Positions 1 through 7,773 of a stretch of DNA of 64,000 nt are shown here, one piece after another. Every line of letters begins with the position of its first letter. Positions within the stretch are counted from its first letter, which is position 1. The translations under genes were made by a program, and so were the position numbers. Location: positions 1 through 64,000 of the forward strand of contig CAJOIV010000001.1 of assembly GCA_905234665.1 (NCBI GenBank), read 5' to 3'. Source of the DNA: an uncultured Bacteroidales bacterium. Lineage in GTDB: Bacteria > Bacteroidota > Bacteroidia > Bacteroidales > P3. The notes beneath the pieces are model-generated. The model did no database searches. It had not been told where the DNA came from and saw only the letters and a list, made by a program, of their open reading frames with translations.

Positions 1-83
1 CCTGCGGCCTCCGCGAGGCCGCAGGCGTCGAAGCCGATGTCAAGCGCAAGGCGCTTAATCAATTGGGAATTGAGGAGGGGCAT
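1..83 (-). CDS. queG: Epoxyqueuosine reductase QueG, N-terminal fragment (cut by window edge)
   Basis: Absent from the ORF track because it is short and runs off the left edge. The minus strand reads from an ATG at 83 as a helix followed by LALDIGFDACGLAEA, which matches the N-terminus of QueG, the iron-sulfur and cobalamin enzyme that reduces epoxyqueuosine to queuosine in tRNA wobble positions. Only 27 codons are visible, so the assignment rests on this short motif. The first codons (LNSQL) are themselves made of a heptamer-like CAATTCC/CAATTG sequence. The gene lies downstream of the rRNA methyltransferase on the same strand, separated only by an 8-bp repeat array. Confidence 0.7.
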   Translation of the reverse strand, partial: MPLLNSQLIKRLALDIGFDACGLAEAA

Positions 84-87
84 TTCG

Positions 88-159
88 TAATGACGTTATT
101 ACGGGATTACGTTATTACGACGGGACGTAATTACGGTATTACGACAGGACGGTATTACG
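88..159. repeat. 8-bp tandem array, nine degenerate units (consensus nnATTACG)
   Basis: Read on the plus strand the units are TAATGACG, TTATTACG, GGATTACG, TTATTACG, ACGGGACG, TAATTACG, GTATTACG, ACAGGACG, GTATTACG, all ending in ACG. The array fills the whole gap between queG and the upstream methyltransferase gene, and the stop codon of the latter (TAA, 155-157) lies inside the last unit. Confidence 0.85.
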
Positions 160-1369
160 CCTTGCTGGCCTTCAGGCTGCCTTCGTAGAGCTGGAACTGG
201 ACGAGGCGGCAGTCGAGCTGGCCGTTGAGGAGGGGTATCTTCTTGGAGGGCTTGAGGCCGATGTGCTTGAGGGCCTCGAAGTCGGACGAGATGAGCCACA
301 CCTCGCAGCGCTCGCCGTACTTGCGTTTGAAGACATCGCCGAGGAGTTCATACATGGCGTTGAGGTCCTCGACCTTGATGCGTTCGCCGTAGGGCGGGTT
401 GGTGACGATGAGGGTGCGGCCCTCGGGGGGATCCTGGTCCTCGAAGGAGCCGTTGTAGAGCATCACGTCGTGGTGCAGCTTGGCGTATTCGAGGTTCTTC
501 TCGGCCTGCTGGAGGACGGTGATGTCGATATCGTTGCCCCAGATGTCGTATTCGAAGTCGAGGGAGCCGATGCGGCGGTTTTCCTGCTCCTTGACGCTCT
601 TCCACTCGCCGAGGTTGAATTCCTTCCAGCGCTTGAAGGCGAAGTTGTCGCCGCGGTAGTACTGGGCGGGGATGCGGTTGGCGAGCATGGCGGCCTCGAT
701 GAGGAAGGTGCCCGAGCCGCACATGGGGTCGTAGAAGTTGCAGTCGCACTTCCACCCCGCGAGCTGGATGATGCCGGCGGCAAGGACCTCGTTGATGGGG
801 GCGACGCCCACGGCCTGGCGGTAGCCGCGTTTGTGGAGCGACTCGCCGGAGGAGTTGAGGAGCAGCGTGACCTGGTTGTCGCGGATGTGGAGGTTGAACT
901 TATAGTCGGCATTCTCGGTGTCGATGGAGGGACGCTGCCCGAAGTTGCGGCGGAAGCGGTCGACGATGGCGTCCTTGGTCTTGAGGGCGGCGTAGTAGGA
1001 ATGGGTGAAAATCTCGCCCGAGGTGGTGGAGTCGATCATGAAAGTGCAGTCGACGTCGAGTATCTTCTCCCACCTGATGCGGTAGACCTGGTCGTAGAGC
1101 TCCTGGTCGTTGTTGGCCTCGAAGGTGGCGAAGGGCTTGAGGATGGCCAGGGCCGTGCGGCAGCAGTAGTTGGCACGATAGAGGAGACGCATGTCGCCCA
1201 CGAAGGAGACGGCGCGGGGGAGGATCTCGACCTGCTGGGCGCCCATGGCGCGGAGCTCGTCGGCGAGGACTTCTTCGAGGCCCATCATGGTCTTGGCCAC
1301 CATGGGGAAGGTGTTGGTTGAAGGGGTAGTGTCGTTGACGACCTTGCCGTTTTGTTTCTGGATAATCAT
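155..1369 (-). CDS. rlmL: THUMP-domain 23S rRNA m2G methyltransferase (RlmL N-terminal type)
   Basis: 404 residues. Likely methylates a guanine N2 in 23S rRNA (G2445 in E. coli) using S-adenosylmethionine. Residues about 25-190 carry a ferredoxin-like/THUMP RNA-binding region, followed by a class I methyltransferase fold with the SAM loop DPMCGSGTFLIEAAM and the catalytic TNPPYGERI motif. The protein is the short Bacteroidota form and lacks the C-terminal RlmK domain of the fused E. coli enzyme. An internal ATG (residue 23, MVAKTMMGLEEVL) is an equally plausible start. The stop codon lies in an 8-bp repeat array. Family assignment is firm; the exact target base is inferred. Confidence 0.88.
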   Translation of the reverse strand: MIIQKQNGKVVNDTTPSTNTFPMVAKTMMGLEEVLADELRAMGAQQVEILPRAVSFVGDMRLLYRANYCCRTALAILKPFATFEANNDQELYDQVYRIRWEKILDVDCTFMIDSTTSGEIFTHSYYAALKTKDAIVDRFRRNFGQRPSIDTENADYKFNLHIRDNQVTLLLNSSGESLHKRGYRQAVGVAPINEVLAAGIIQLAGWKCDCNFYDPMCGSGTFLIEAAMLANRIPAQYYRGDNFAFKRWKEFNLGEWKSVKEQENRRIGSLDFEYDIWGNDIDITVLQQAEKNLEYAKLHHDVMLYNGSFEDQDPPEGRTLIVTNPPYGERIKVEDLNAMYELLGDVFKRKYGERCEVWLISSDFEALKHIGLKPSKKIPLLNGQLDCRLVQFQLYEGSLKASKA

Positions 1370-1381
1370 CGTTTGGGGAAA

Positions 1382-1409
1382 CTAAAAGGTAAAAACTATA
1401 AACTAAAAG
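1382..1409. repeat. Heptamer array, four units (CTAAAAG type)
   Basis: Units CTAAAAG, GTAAAAA, CTATAAA, CTAAAAG. It fills the gap between the YihY gene and the methyltransferase gene; the YihY stop codon (TAG, minus strand 1403-1405) is inside the last unit. The same unit family occurs at 35175 and, in the opposite orientation, in a lipoprotein signal sequence at 39015. Confidence 0.8.
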
Positions 1410-2695
1410 GTGGGAGGCTGACACACTCCTCCGGCCCGTTGGGCCACCTCCCCTAACTTAGGGGAGGAGTGGCTGACGCGGTCATTGGCTGTGTCAGAGG
1501 CATTGTCAGAAGCAGGGTGTATTCTAGGCTGCTCCCCTAAGTTAGGGGAACTGTGGTCGGCGACCTTGTGGAGCCAGCTGTCAGCTCGGCTGACTGAGGA
1601 GTGTGTATATCTGAAGAGTTTCAGGCGGTGGCGGTGGGTGTGGCCGCGGAGCTGGCCGTTGAGGATGGCGGTGTTGAGCTCATAGCCCAGCAGGATGACG
1701 AAGCAGTTGAACTGCAGCCACAGCATGATGAGCAGCAGGGTGCCGATGGAGCCGTAGAGGATGTTGTAGCGGTTGAAGTAGGAGAGGTAGACCTTGAAGC
1801 CCCACGAGAAAAGGATGAACATGCCCGTGGCGAAGACCGCCCCGGAAGAGAAGAAGCCCACGCGCTGCTTCTTCATGGGGATGATGTAGTAGAGAATGCT
1901 GAGGGTGAAGAGGGCCGTGGCGATGAGGATGATCCAGCGGCCGATGTTGATGACGATGAAGGCGAAGGAGCCCCGTTCGAGGATGCCCTGCGCGAAGAGC
2001 CAGTGGATGATGGTCTTGTAGCCGATGAAGAGGCCGAGGACGAAGATGAGGAGGATGTAGAGCAGGAAGACGAGGAGGAGGCAGACGGGGTAGTTGCGGA
2101 CGAAGGTGCGGCGTTCGCCGGAGCGCTCGCCAAAGTAGACGGTGATGCTGTTGATGGCGTTGGCGGCGAGGATGACCGAGGTGATGAAACCTATGGAAAG
2201 GAGGGAGGAGTGGCGGTGGCCCATGACGTCGTTGACGGTGTTGGCGATGGGGGTGTAGACAGATTCGGGGAAGGAGATTCGGATTTGGAAAAGGAGCTCG
2301 TCCTGCAGGCCGTCGAAAGGGAGGTAGGCGATGAGGGTGAAGGCGAAGATGAGCAGCGGGGGAAGGGCCATGAAGAAGGACCATGCCAACCCTTTGGAGG
2401 CTCGCCAGAGGTCGCCGTTGAAGATACCGCGGAGGAGGTACTTGCCGATGTCGTAGAGGGGCACTCCTTTGTTGCCCGGGAGGGAGACATTGCGCACCCA
2501 CAGCTTCAGCCGCCGCACGAAACGGAGGGAGGTGAGAGTTGAAAGTTGAAAGTTGAGATTGGGCACACTCCTCCGCCCTTTGGGCACCTCCCCTAACTTA
2601 GGGGAGGAGTGGGCAGAAGCCGGTTGTATCTCTGGCTGCTCCCCTAAGTTAGGGGAGCTGTCAGCTTGCTGACTGAGGAGTGTGTCTTTCTTCAT
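1403..2695 (-). CDS. YihY/BrkB-family inner membrane protein with repeat-encoded termini
   Basis: 430 residues. The core (about residues 54-363) has six or so membrane segments and the hallmark of the YihY/virulence-factor BrkB family, a polytopic inner-membrane family often mislabelled RNase BN; its function is unsettled. Residues about 4-44 ([18 protein letters not shown]) are the translation of a palindromic repeat element, residues about 45-53 that of a heptamer array, and residues about 364-425 that of a second copy of the element. The native protein therefore probably starts and ends close to the core, and the annotated start is simply the ATG that precedes the inserted repeat. Located 3 bp downstream of nadC on the same strand. 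Confidence 0.85.
   Translation of the reverse strand: MKKDTLLSQQADSSPNLGEQPEIQPASAHSSPKLGEVPKGRRSVPNLNFQLSTLTSLRFVRRLKLWVRNVSLPGNKGVPLYDIGKYLLRGIFNGDLWRASKGLAWSFFMALPPLLIFAFTLIAYLPFDGLQDELLFQIRISFPESVYTPIANTVNDVMGHRHSSLLSIGFITSVILAANAINSITVYFGERSGERRTFVRNYPVCLLLVFLLYILLIFVLGLFIGYKTIIHWLFAQGILERGSFAFIVINIGRWIILIATALFTLSILYYIIPMKKQRVGFFSSGAVFATGMFILFSWGFKVYLSYFNRYNILYGSIGTLLLIMLWLQFNCFVILLGYELNTAILNGQLRGHTHRHRLKLFRYTHSSVSRADSWLHKVADHSSPNLGEQPRIHPASDNASDTANDRVSHSSPKLGEVAQRAGGVCQPPTF
1421..1606. repeat. Palindromic repeat element, copy A (186 bp, in the 3' end of the YihY gene)
   Basis: Bounded by inverted ends ACACACTCCTC (left) and GAGGAGTGTGT (right). Contains two palindromes of the form CTCCCCTAACTTAGGGGAG (1448-1466 and 1532-1550, the second with one change). 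Entirely within the reading frame of the YihY gene. Adjacent to the heptamer array at 1382. Confidence 0.88.
2534..2561. repeat. Heptamer array, four units (GAAAGTT type), in frame in the YihY gene
   Basis: Units GAGAGTT, GAAAGTT, GAAAGTT, GAGATTG. Translated on the minus strand as NLNFQLSTL. It is separated by two bases from copy B of the palindromic element. Confidence 0.75.
2564..2685. repeat. Palindromic repeat element, copy B (122 bp, in the 5' end of the YihY gene)
   Basis: Same architecture as copy A: CACACTCCTC left end, two CTCCCCTAAnTTAGGGGAG palindromes, GAGGAGTGTGT right end. It starts four codons after the annotated ATG of the YihY gene and is translated without a stop. Confidence 0.88.
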
Positions 2696-2698
2696 ACC

Positions 2699-3592
2699 TT
2701 ACTCTGTTACCAGCGAGATGTCGAGGCTCTTGATGTGGTGGGTGAGGGCACCCACGGAGATGAAGTCGACGCCGGTCTCGGCGTAGGCGCGGAGGGTGTC
2801 GGCGGTGATTCCGCCGGAGGCCTCGGTCTCGTACTTGCCGCCATCCTTGCGGATGATGTCCACGGCCTCGCGGAGGGTGGGGATGTCGAAGTTGTCGAGC
2901 ATGATGCGGTCGACGCCGCCGTGGGCGAGGACGGTGCGGAGCTCGTCGAGGTTGCGCACCTCTATCTCGATGCGGAGGTCCTTGCCTTTCTCCTTGAGGT
3001 ACTGGCGGGTGCGGTCGATGGCCTGGACGATGCCGCCGGCGAAGTCGATATGGTTGTCCTTGAGCATCACCATGTCGTAGAGGCCGATGCGGTGGTTGGT
3101 GCCGCCGCCGCAGTGGACGGCGTACTTCTCCAGCAGGCGCATGTTGGGCGTGGTCTTGCGGGTGTCGAGCAGGCGCGTGTGGAGGCCGTCGAGCATGGCG
3201 ACCATGGCATGCGTCTGCGTGGCGATGCCGCTGAGGCGCTGCATGTAGTTGAGGGCTGTGCGCTCGGCGGTGAGGATGGCCGCCGAGGAGCCTTCGACAC
3301 GCATGATGATGTCGCCCTTGGCGAGGGTGTCGCCGTCGTGCTTGAGGAGCTCGACATGCATGGGCATTGCCGTGCGGTAGAAGGTGTCGTTGACATACTC
3401 GAAGATGTGCTTGCCTACATCGGCGCCACAGAGGATGCCGGGCTGCTTGGCCACCATCTTGGCGTGGCCTACCGCCGTGGGAGGAATACAGGCAAGGGTG
3501 CTGTGGTCGCCGTCGCCGACATCTTCGGTGAGGGCCATGCGGATGAGTTCATCCAACCCGGTGTCCGGGCTGACATTTGCGGTGTTGCTCAT
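2699..3592 (-). CDS. nadC: Nicotinate-nucleotide pyrophosphorylase (quinolinate phosphoribosyltransferase)
   Basis: 297 residues from the ATG at 3592, preferred over the upstream ORF start because a -7 box (TATATTTG, minus strand) lies at 3620-3627 and the conserved N-terminal DELIRMALTEDVGDGDHST begins just after. NadC converts quinolinate and PRPP to nicotinate mononucleotide, CO2 and pyrophosphate in de novo NAD synthesis. Visible family motifs are the N-terminal EDVGDGD, the substrate-binding RKTTPNMRLLEKYAV and GGGTNHR, and the C-terminal EASGGIT and FISVGALTH segments. Length is normal. Transcribed ahead of the YihY gene with a 3-bp gap, but otherwise no NAD genes are nearby. Confidence 0.96.
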   Translation of the reverse strand: MSNTANVSPDTGLDELIRMALTEDVGDGDHSTLACIPPTAVGHAKMVAKQPGILCGADVGKHIFEYVNDTFYRTAMPMHVELLKHDGDTLAKGDIIMRVEGSSAAILTAERTALNYMQRLSGIATQTHAMVAMLDGLHTRLLDTRKTTPNMRLLEKYAVHCGGGTNHRIGLYDMVMLKDNHIDFAGGIVQAIDRTRQYLKEKGKDLRIEIEVRNLDELRTVLAHGGVDRIMLDNFDIPTLREAVDIIRKDGGKYETEASGGITADTLRAYAETGVDFISVGALTHHIKSLDISLVTE

Positions 3593-3619
3593 GGTATGTC
3601 GAGGTTCTGAATTAGTCTG

Positions 3620-3627
3620 CAAATATA
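3620..3627 (-). promoter_or_regulatory. -7 box of nadC promoter
   Basis: Minus-strand TATATTTG 27 bases upstream of the nadC ATG, matching the Bacteroidota -7 consensus TAnnTTTG. Confidence 0.75.
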
Positions 3628-3744
3628 CAAAGAAAAAACGACATAAACGCAAATAGGGAGACAAAAAAAACATAGAACGCGGAGTGCCACGGGGTTAGCC
3701 TTCGCGGATTTCCGGACAGGAGGAGTACAAATTGGCCCAAACAC

Positions 3745-3977
3745 CGTGCCAGAGGCACGATATCCCATTAACCCCGCACAAACGCCAACGGCGTGCAGTG
3801 TGGGGGTAGTCGGACTCCATCTCTCCCCTGCGCGTGCCAGAGGCACGCTACTGCAACAGATGTGGCGTGCCTCCGGCACGCATATGATGTGGGGATCCGC
3901 CACTCCCCACACTGCGCAAGAAGCAGGACGCTTCTTGCTTAGTATGGGGTTAATAGGATGATGTGCCTTTGGCACAT
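3745..3977. repeat. Intergenic cluster of six perfect short hairpins
   Basis: The 455-bp gap between nadC and cinA has no credible gene. It holds hairpins at 3745-3759, 3782-3794, 3832-3848, 3865-3881, 3916-3938 and 3961-3977. Four of them share the core GTGCC-nnn-GGCAC with loops AGA, AGA, TCC and TTT. The central part is bracketed by near-inverted copies CCCATTAACCCC (3764) and GGGGTTAATAGG (3946). None is followed by a T-run, so they are not ordinary terminators. Confidence 0.8.
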
Positions 3978-4035
3978 TTTGGAGGGTGGTTGTGTGTTTT
4001 TTCATGGGATTTGTGATTATGTCAGGATTTCTTCG

Positions 4036-4043
4036 TACTTTTG
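4036..4043 (+). promoter_or_regulatory. -7 box of cinA promoter, 4 bases from the ATG
   Basis: TACTTTTG followed by CAGC and the ATG. The transcript would be leaderless or nearly so. Confidence 0.75.
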
Positions 4044-4047
4044 CAGC

Positions 4048-5310
4048 ATGAAAGCAACCATTCTGAACATAGGCGACGAACTGCTGATAGGGCAGGTCGT
4101 CAACACCAACGCCTCGACGATGGCCAAGATGCTGACGGAGGCGGGCATGGAGGTTGTGCGCACCCTGGTGGTGGGCGACAACCGCGACGAGATATGGAAT
4201 GCCGTGGACGAGGGCATGAAGACTTCCGACGCCGTCCTCGTGACCGGCGGCCTCGGTCCCACGAAGGACGACATCACGAAAAAACTGCTGTGCGAATACT
4301 TCGGCAGCGAGCTGGTGGAAAGCGCGGTGGCCTTGGACAACGTGAAGCGCATCTTTGCCGCCCGCGGCTATGAGCTGACGCCCGTGAACCGCGCCCAGGC
4401 CCTGGTGCCGCGCTGCTGCGAGGTGCTCAACAACGACCTCGGCACGGCCCCCTGCATGTGGTTCGAGCGCGACGGGCAGGTGCTCGTCTCGTTGCCGGGG
4501 GTACCCTTCGAGATGGACTGGCTGATGCGCAACCGCGTGATACCAAAGCTGCAAGAGCATTTCCGGACGGGACGCATCGTCACCAAGAATATCCTCGTGC
4601 AGGGCATCGGCGAGAGTTTCCTCTCCGACCTCATCGAGCCGTGGGAGCTGTCGCTGCCCAAGAACGTGAAGCTGGCCTACCTGCCGGTGGCAGGGATGGT
4701 GAAGCTGCGCCTGACAGAGAGGATTAACCCGGAAAGTCCGGGAAGTCCGGATAATCCGGATATTCCGGGAATTCCGGGAGTTCTGCCAGGGCTTTATGTC
4801 CTGGCAGGAAAATATATCGTGGGCGAGGACTGCGAGACGCTGGCCGAGCTGGTGCACAAGACCCTCACGGAGCAGGGCAAGACCCTCGCCACCGCCGAGA
4901 GCTGCACGGGCGGCACCATCGCCAGCCGCCTCACGGCCCTGCCGGGCGCCTCGGCCTACTTCCGCGGCGGCGTGGTGGCCTACAGCAACGAAGTGAAGGA
5001 GTGCGCCTTGGGCGTGAAGCACGAGACCCTCACGGCGCACGGCGCCGTGAGTGAGGAGACCGTCCGCGAGATGGCCGAGGGGGTGCGCCAACGCCTCGGC
5101 GCCGACTACGCCATCGCCACGACGGGCATCGCAGGCCCCGGCGGCGGCACACCAGAGAAGCCTGTGGGCACCGTCTGGGTGGCCGTCAGCACGCCGAAAC
5201 GGACCGTCGCCCAGCTCATGCACTACGGCGACCGCCGCCAGCAGACCATCGACCGCACCGCCAACCAGGCGTATGCCATGCTGGTGAAAGAATTAGGAAT
5301 TAGAAATTAG
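4048..5310 (+). CDS. cinA: CinA family protein (competence/damage-inducible, NMN amidohydrolase type)
   Basis: 420 residues from the ATG at 4048, chosen because the -7 box ends 4 bases before it and MKATILNIGDELLIGQ is the family N-terminus. Residues about 1-170 form the MoaB/MogA-like (MoCF) domain with VTGGLGPTKDD; residues about 260-415 form the C-terminal CinA domain with TAESCTGG and TGIAGPGGGTPEKPVG, linked in other bacteria to nicotinamide-nucleotide amidohydrolase activity. The helix normally joining them is represented by a 9-bp repeat array that encodes a proline-rich PGSPDNPDIPGIPG stretch. The last residues (KELGIRN) and the stop codon come from a heptamer array. Possibly NAD salvage; the role in competence is not assumed. 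Confidence 0.93.
   Translation: MKATILNIGDELLIGQVVNTNASTMAKMLTEAGMEVVRTLVVGDNRDEIWNAVDEGMKTSDAVLVTGGLGPTKDDITKKLLCEYFGSELVESAVALDNVKRIFAARGYELTPVNRAQALVPRCCEVLNNDLGTAPCMWFERDGQVLVSLPGVPFEMDWLMRNRVIPKLQEHFRTGRIVTKNILVQGIGESFLSDLIEPWELSLPKNVKLAYLPVAGMVKLRLTERINPESPGSPDNPDIPGIPGVLPGLYVLAGKYIVGEDCETLAELVHKTLTEQGKTLATAESCTGGTIASRLTALPGASAYFRGGVVAYSNEVKECALGVKHETLTAHGAVSEETVREMAEGVRQRLGADYAIATTGIAGPGGGTPEKPVGTVWVAVSTPKRTVAQLMHYGDRRQQTIDRTANQAYAMLVKELGIRN
4729..4782. repeat. 9-bp in-frame array inside cinA, six units (CCGGnnATT type)
   Basis: Units CCGGAAAGT, CCGGGAAGT, CCGGATAAT, CCGGATATT, CCGGGAATT, CCGGGAGTT. Nine bases keep the frame and give repeating P-x-x triplets. The same unit family occurs in the beta-mannosidase gene at 6301. 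Confidence 0.9.
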
Positions 5311-5323
5311 GAATTAGGAATTT
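5289..5323. repeat. Heptamer array, five units (GGAATTA type), cinA/DUF486 junction
   Basis: Units AGAATTA, GGAATTA, GAAATTA, GGAATTA, GGAATTT. The cinA stop (TAG 5308-5310) is inside the array and the next ATG (5324) abuts its last base. The AGGA within each unit could act as a Shine-Dalgarno-like sequence for the downstream gene. Confidence 0.9.
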
Positions 5324-5701
5324 ATGCCCAAAGGATTACTAACGATATTGATGCTGGTCGTGAGCAATGTGTTCATGACCTTTGCCTGGTACGGCAACCT
5401 GAAACTCCAGCAGATGAACGTCATCAAGGACTGGCCCCTGATAGCCATCATCGCCCTCTCGTGGGGCATGGCGTTCTTCGAGTATTCTTTCATGATTCCC
5501 GCCAACCGCATCGGCTCGCAGATCACCGGCGGCCCCTTCTCGCTGATGCAGCTGAAGGTGATACAGGAAGTTGTCTCGCTGACGGTCTTCACCGTCATCG
5601 TGGCCACCGTCTTCAAGGGAGAGCCCATCCGCTGGAACCACCTCGTCAGCTTCGGCCTCATCATCCTGGCGGTCTTCTTCGCCTTCATGAAAACAGAATA
5701 G
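5324..5701 (+). CDS. DMT-superfamily small membrane protein, DUF486
   Basis: 125 residues, four predicted membrane segments (about 5-22, 38-56, 74-94, 103-121). Matches the DUF486 family of single-domain drug/metabolite-transporter-like inner-membrane proteins, with conserved FAWYGNLK and [14 protein letters not shown] segments. Function is unknown; the family is too small to transport alone and may dimerise. Its ATG directly follows a heptamer array, and its stop is 2 bases before the start of the GH2 gene, so the two are probably co-transcribed. Confidence 0.88.
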   Translation: MPKGLLTILMLVVSNVFMTFAWYGNLKLQQMNVIKDWPLIAIIALSWGMAFFEYSFMIPANRIGSQITGGPFSLMQLKVIQEVVSLTVFTVIVATVFKGEPIRWNHLVSFGLIILAVFFAFMKTE

Positions 5702-5703
5702 CC

Positions 5704-7773
5704 ATGAGAAAGTTTTTCCTTGTTTTATTGCCCTTTCTGTTGGCGGGGTGCGCCACAAGGACGGAGCAGGTGATGCTGACGGACTGGGTGTTGGACTATG
5801 GCGGGGAAGAGTACCCTGCCAGGGTGCCGGGGTTTGTGCATACCGACCTGATGGCCAACGGCCTCATCCCCGACCCGTACTATGGCACCAACGAGGACTC
5901 GGTGCGCTGGGTGGGGGAATGCAAATGGACGTATACACTACATTTGGACCGCAGCCGACTACCGAAGGGCGACACGCTGTGGATTGTCTTCGAAGGGCTG
6001 GCAGGACACGCCGATGTGGTCTTCTATGGAGCCGCCCGCCCCGGAGGCGTCGGATTGACCGAGATACATGAGGCAGACAACATGTTCGTTGAGTATGCCT
6101 ATCCCCTACCCGACTTTGCGGAGGACATCATGGTGCAGTTCTACCCCCTCTACGACTCCTGCCTGGAAGCCGAGTACGGCATCCCGCTGCCCGACCGCAG
6201 GGCGTTCACGCGCATAGCGCCCTACCAGCAGGGCTGGGACTGGGGCCCCAAACTGCCCACCTGCGGGATTTGGAAGCCGGTGTATGTCACAAGGCGGAAG
6301 CCGGAGATTCCGGGAATTACGGATAATCCGGAGATTCCGGAGATTCCGGAAGTCCCGGAGGCAATCCCCATTCTCAAGCAGGAGCAGGACTCCATCGGGC
6401 AGAGCTTCACCTTCTACAAAGACGGCAAGCCCCTCTTCGTCAAAGGGGCCAACTGGATTCCCGTGCACTCCTTCCCGGTGGACGACAGCGCCAACCGCGC
6501 CCGCTACCGCCTGCTGCTGACCTCGGCCAAGGAGGCGGGGTTCAACATGCTGCGCGTATGGGGCGGCGGCATCTACGAGCACGACTATTTCTTCGACCTC
6601 TGCGACTCGCTGGGACTCATGGTGTGGATGGACTTCAACTTCAGCACCATGCTCTACCCCGACAACCCCGAGATGCTGGAGAGCATCCGCGAGGAGGCCC
6701 GCCAGAACATCACGCGCATCGCACGGCACCCCTGCGTGGTGCTGTGGTGCGGCAACAACGAGGTGAAGAACGGCTGGGAAGACTGGGGCTGGCAGGGTGT
6801 ATACCACTGGACGCCAGAGCAGCGCGCACGGCTGGAGAAGGCGATGGATACCCTCTTCGGCGAGGATGGAATCCTCGCCGAAGAGGTGAGGAAATGCGAC
6901 CCTTACGGGCGGCCTTATATCACCACCTCGCCCCTCTTCGGTTGGGGACACCCGGAGTGCGTGACCCACGGCGACAGCCACTATTGGGGCGTCTGGTGGG
7001 GCGAGGAGCCTTTCGAGATGTATGCCGAGAAGACGGGCCGCTTCATGAGCGAGTTTGGCTTCCAGAGCTATCCCGACTACAGCACGCTGCAGCGCATCTG
7101 CCCGCCCGACGAGCTGCATATCGACTCCCCCACCCTGCGCAACCACCAGAAGCACGGGCGCGGCAGGGAAATCATCGACAAGGCCATGATGCGGTACTAC
7201 GGCGTGGACAGCCGGACGCTGAGTCTGGAAGACTACTGCTACGTCAGCCAGCTGCTGCAGGCCTGGGGCACGGGGTACGGCATCTACCAGCATATCAAAC
7301 AACAGCCCCACTGCATGGGAACGCTCTACTGGCAACTCAACGACTGCTGGCCCGTGGCATCGTGGTCGTCCATAGACTATTATGGCAACTGGAAGGCGTT
7401 GCATTATAGGGTTAGGGAGCTGTATTCCATCAATGAGGAATTAGGAATTAGGAATGAGGAATTGGGGCGCTGGCAGCGGTATTATTCCGTCTACCCCAAG
7501 GACCGCGAGTATCCGGAGGCGAGATATTCCTTGACGTTGGCGGGCGTACACGGGGGTACGCCCCTACGGGTGACGATTGTGGCGGAGACAGACCTCTACG
7601 ACGTGATGCTACAGACGGAGCCGCATGTGGACGGGCACTTCGACAACAACTACTTTGACCTTCCCGCAGGCGAGAGCGCCCAGACGACCTTCATCCCCAA
7701 TGACCCCAAGGCCGACCTCAGCGGCGTGACGGTCAGGGTGAAGTGCCTGAACGAGGTCCTACGCGGTAAGTGA
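5704..7773 (+). CDS. GH2 beta-mannosidase-like lipoprotein, shortened, with in-frame repeat arrays
   Basis: 689 residues from the ATG at 5704. The long upstream extension in the ORF track is a shadow. A lipobox signal (LLPFLLAGC) predicts an outer-membrane or periplasmic lipoprotein. The N-terminal sugar-binding sandwich (about 30-195) and the TIM barrel (about 240-560) are present. Catalytic residues are visible as the acid/base Glu in WCGNNEV and the nucleophile Glu in [13 protein letters not shown]2 beta-mannosidases are usually 820-900 residues; here the Ig-like domain after the sandwich is replaced by a 9-bp array ([10 protein letters not shown]) and part of a C-terminal Ig domain by a heptamer array ([12 protein letters not shown]). 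Activity is likely aimed at mannosides in glycans, but the domain losses make it uncertain. The 3' end overlaps the convergent radical-SAM gene by 41 bp. Confidence 0.85.
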   Translation: MRKFFLVLLPFLLAGCATRTEQVMLTDWVLDYGGEEYPARVPGFVHTDLMANGLIPDPYYGTNEDSVRWVGECKWTYTLHLDRSRLPKGDTLWIVFEGLAGHADVVFYGAARPGGVGLTEIHEADNMFVEYAYPLPDFAEDIMVQFYPLYDSCLEAEYGIPLPDRRAFTRIAPYQQGWDWGPKLPTCGIWKPVYVTRRKPEIPGITDNPEIPEIPEVPEAIPILKQEQDSIGQSFTFYKDGKPLFVKGANWIPVHSFPVDDSANRARYRLLLTSAKEAGFNMLRVWGGGIYEHDYFFDLCDSLGLMVWMDFNFSTMLYPDNPEMLESIREEARQNITRIARHPCVVLWCGNNEVKNGWEDWGWQGVYHWTPEQRARLEKAMDTLFGEDGILAEEVRKCDPYGRPYITTSPLFGWGHPECVTHGDSHYWGVWWGEEPFEMYAEKTGRFMSEFGFQSYPDYSTLQRICPPDELHIDSPTLRNHQKHGRGREIIDKAMMRYYGVDSRTLSLEDYCYVSQLLQAWGTGYGIYQHIKQQPHCMGTLYWQLNDCWPVASWSSIDYYGNWKALHYRVRELYSINEELGIRNEELGRWQRYYSVYPKDREYPEARYSLTLAGVHGGTPLRVTIVAETDLYDVMLQTEPHVDGHFDNNYFDLPAGESAQTTFIPNDPKADLSGVTVRVKCLNEVLRGK
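6301..6363. repeat. 9-bp in-frame array inside the GH2 gene, seven units (CCGGAGATT type)
   Basis: Units CCGGAGATT, CCGGGAATT, ACGGATAAT, CCGGAGATT, CCGGAGATT, CCGGAAGTC, CCGGAGGCA (63 bp, 21 codons). Same family as the cinA array at 4729. Confidence 0.9.
7437..7464. repeat. Heptamer array inside the GH2 gene, four units (GGAATTA type)
   Basis: Units GGAATTA, GGAATTA, GGAATGA, GGAATTG, encoding part of [13 protein letters not shown] further short hairpin, GGCGTAC-loop-GTACGCC, lies in the same gene at 7543-7562. Confidence 0.85.

Noticed and set aside
1-186. Plus-strand C-terminal fragment reading through the 8-bp array
   Set aside because: The minus-strand reading matches the QueG N-terminus with an ATG, which explains the sequence better.
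99-299. 66-residue minus ORF at the left edge
   Set aside because: Frame shadow of the methyltransferase 3' end and the 8-bp array.
263-1321. Long plus-strand ORF opposite the methyltransferase gene (352 residues)
   Set aside because: Antisense shadow: Val/Glu/Gly-rich composition typical of reversed high-GC coding, no motifs. The same holds for 1601-2542, 12464-13297, 22638-24335, 24387-25196, 26337-28178, 45937-47694, 51970-53289 and similar lines.
3746-3961. Small ORF (71 residues) in the nadC-cinA gap
   Set aside because: It is simply the translation of the hairpin cluster; no start signal or homology recalled.
3589-5223. 544-residue minus-strand ORF across cinA
   Set aside because: Shadow of cinA running through the hairpin cluster; no family motif and cinA is clearly coding on the other strand.
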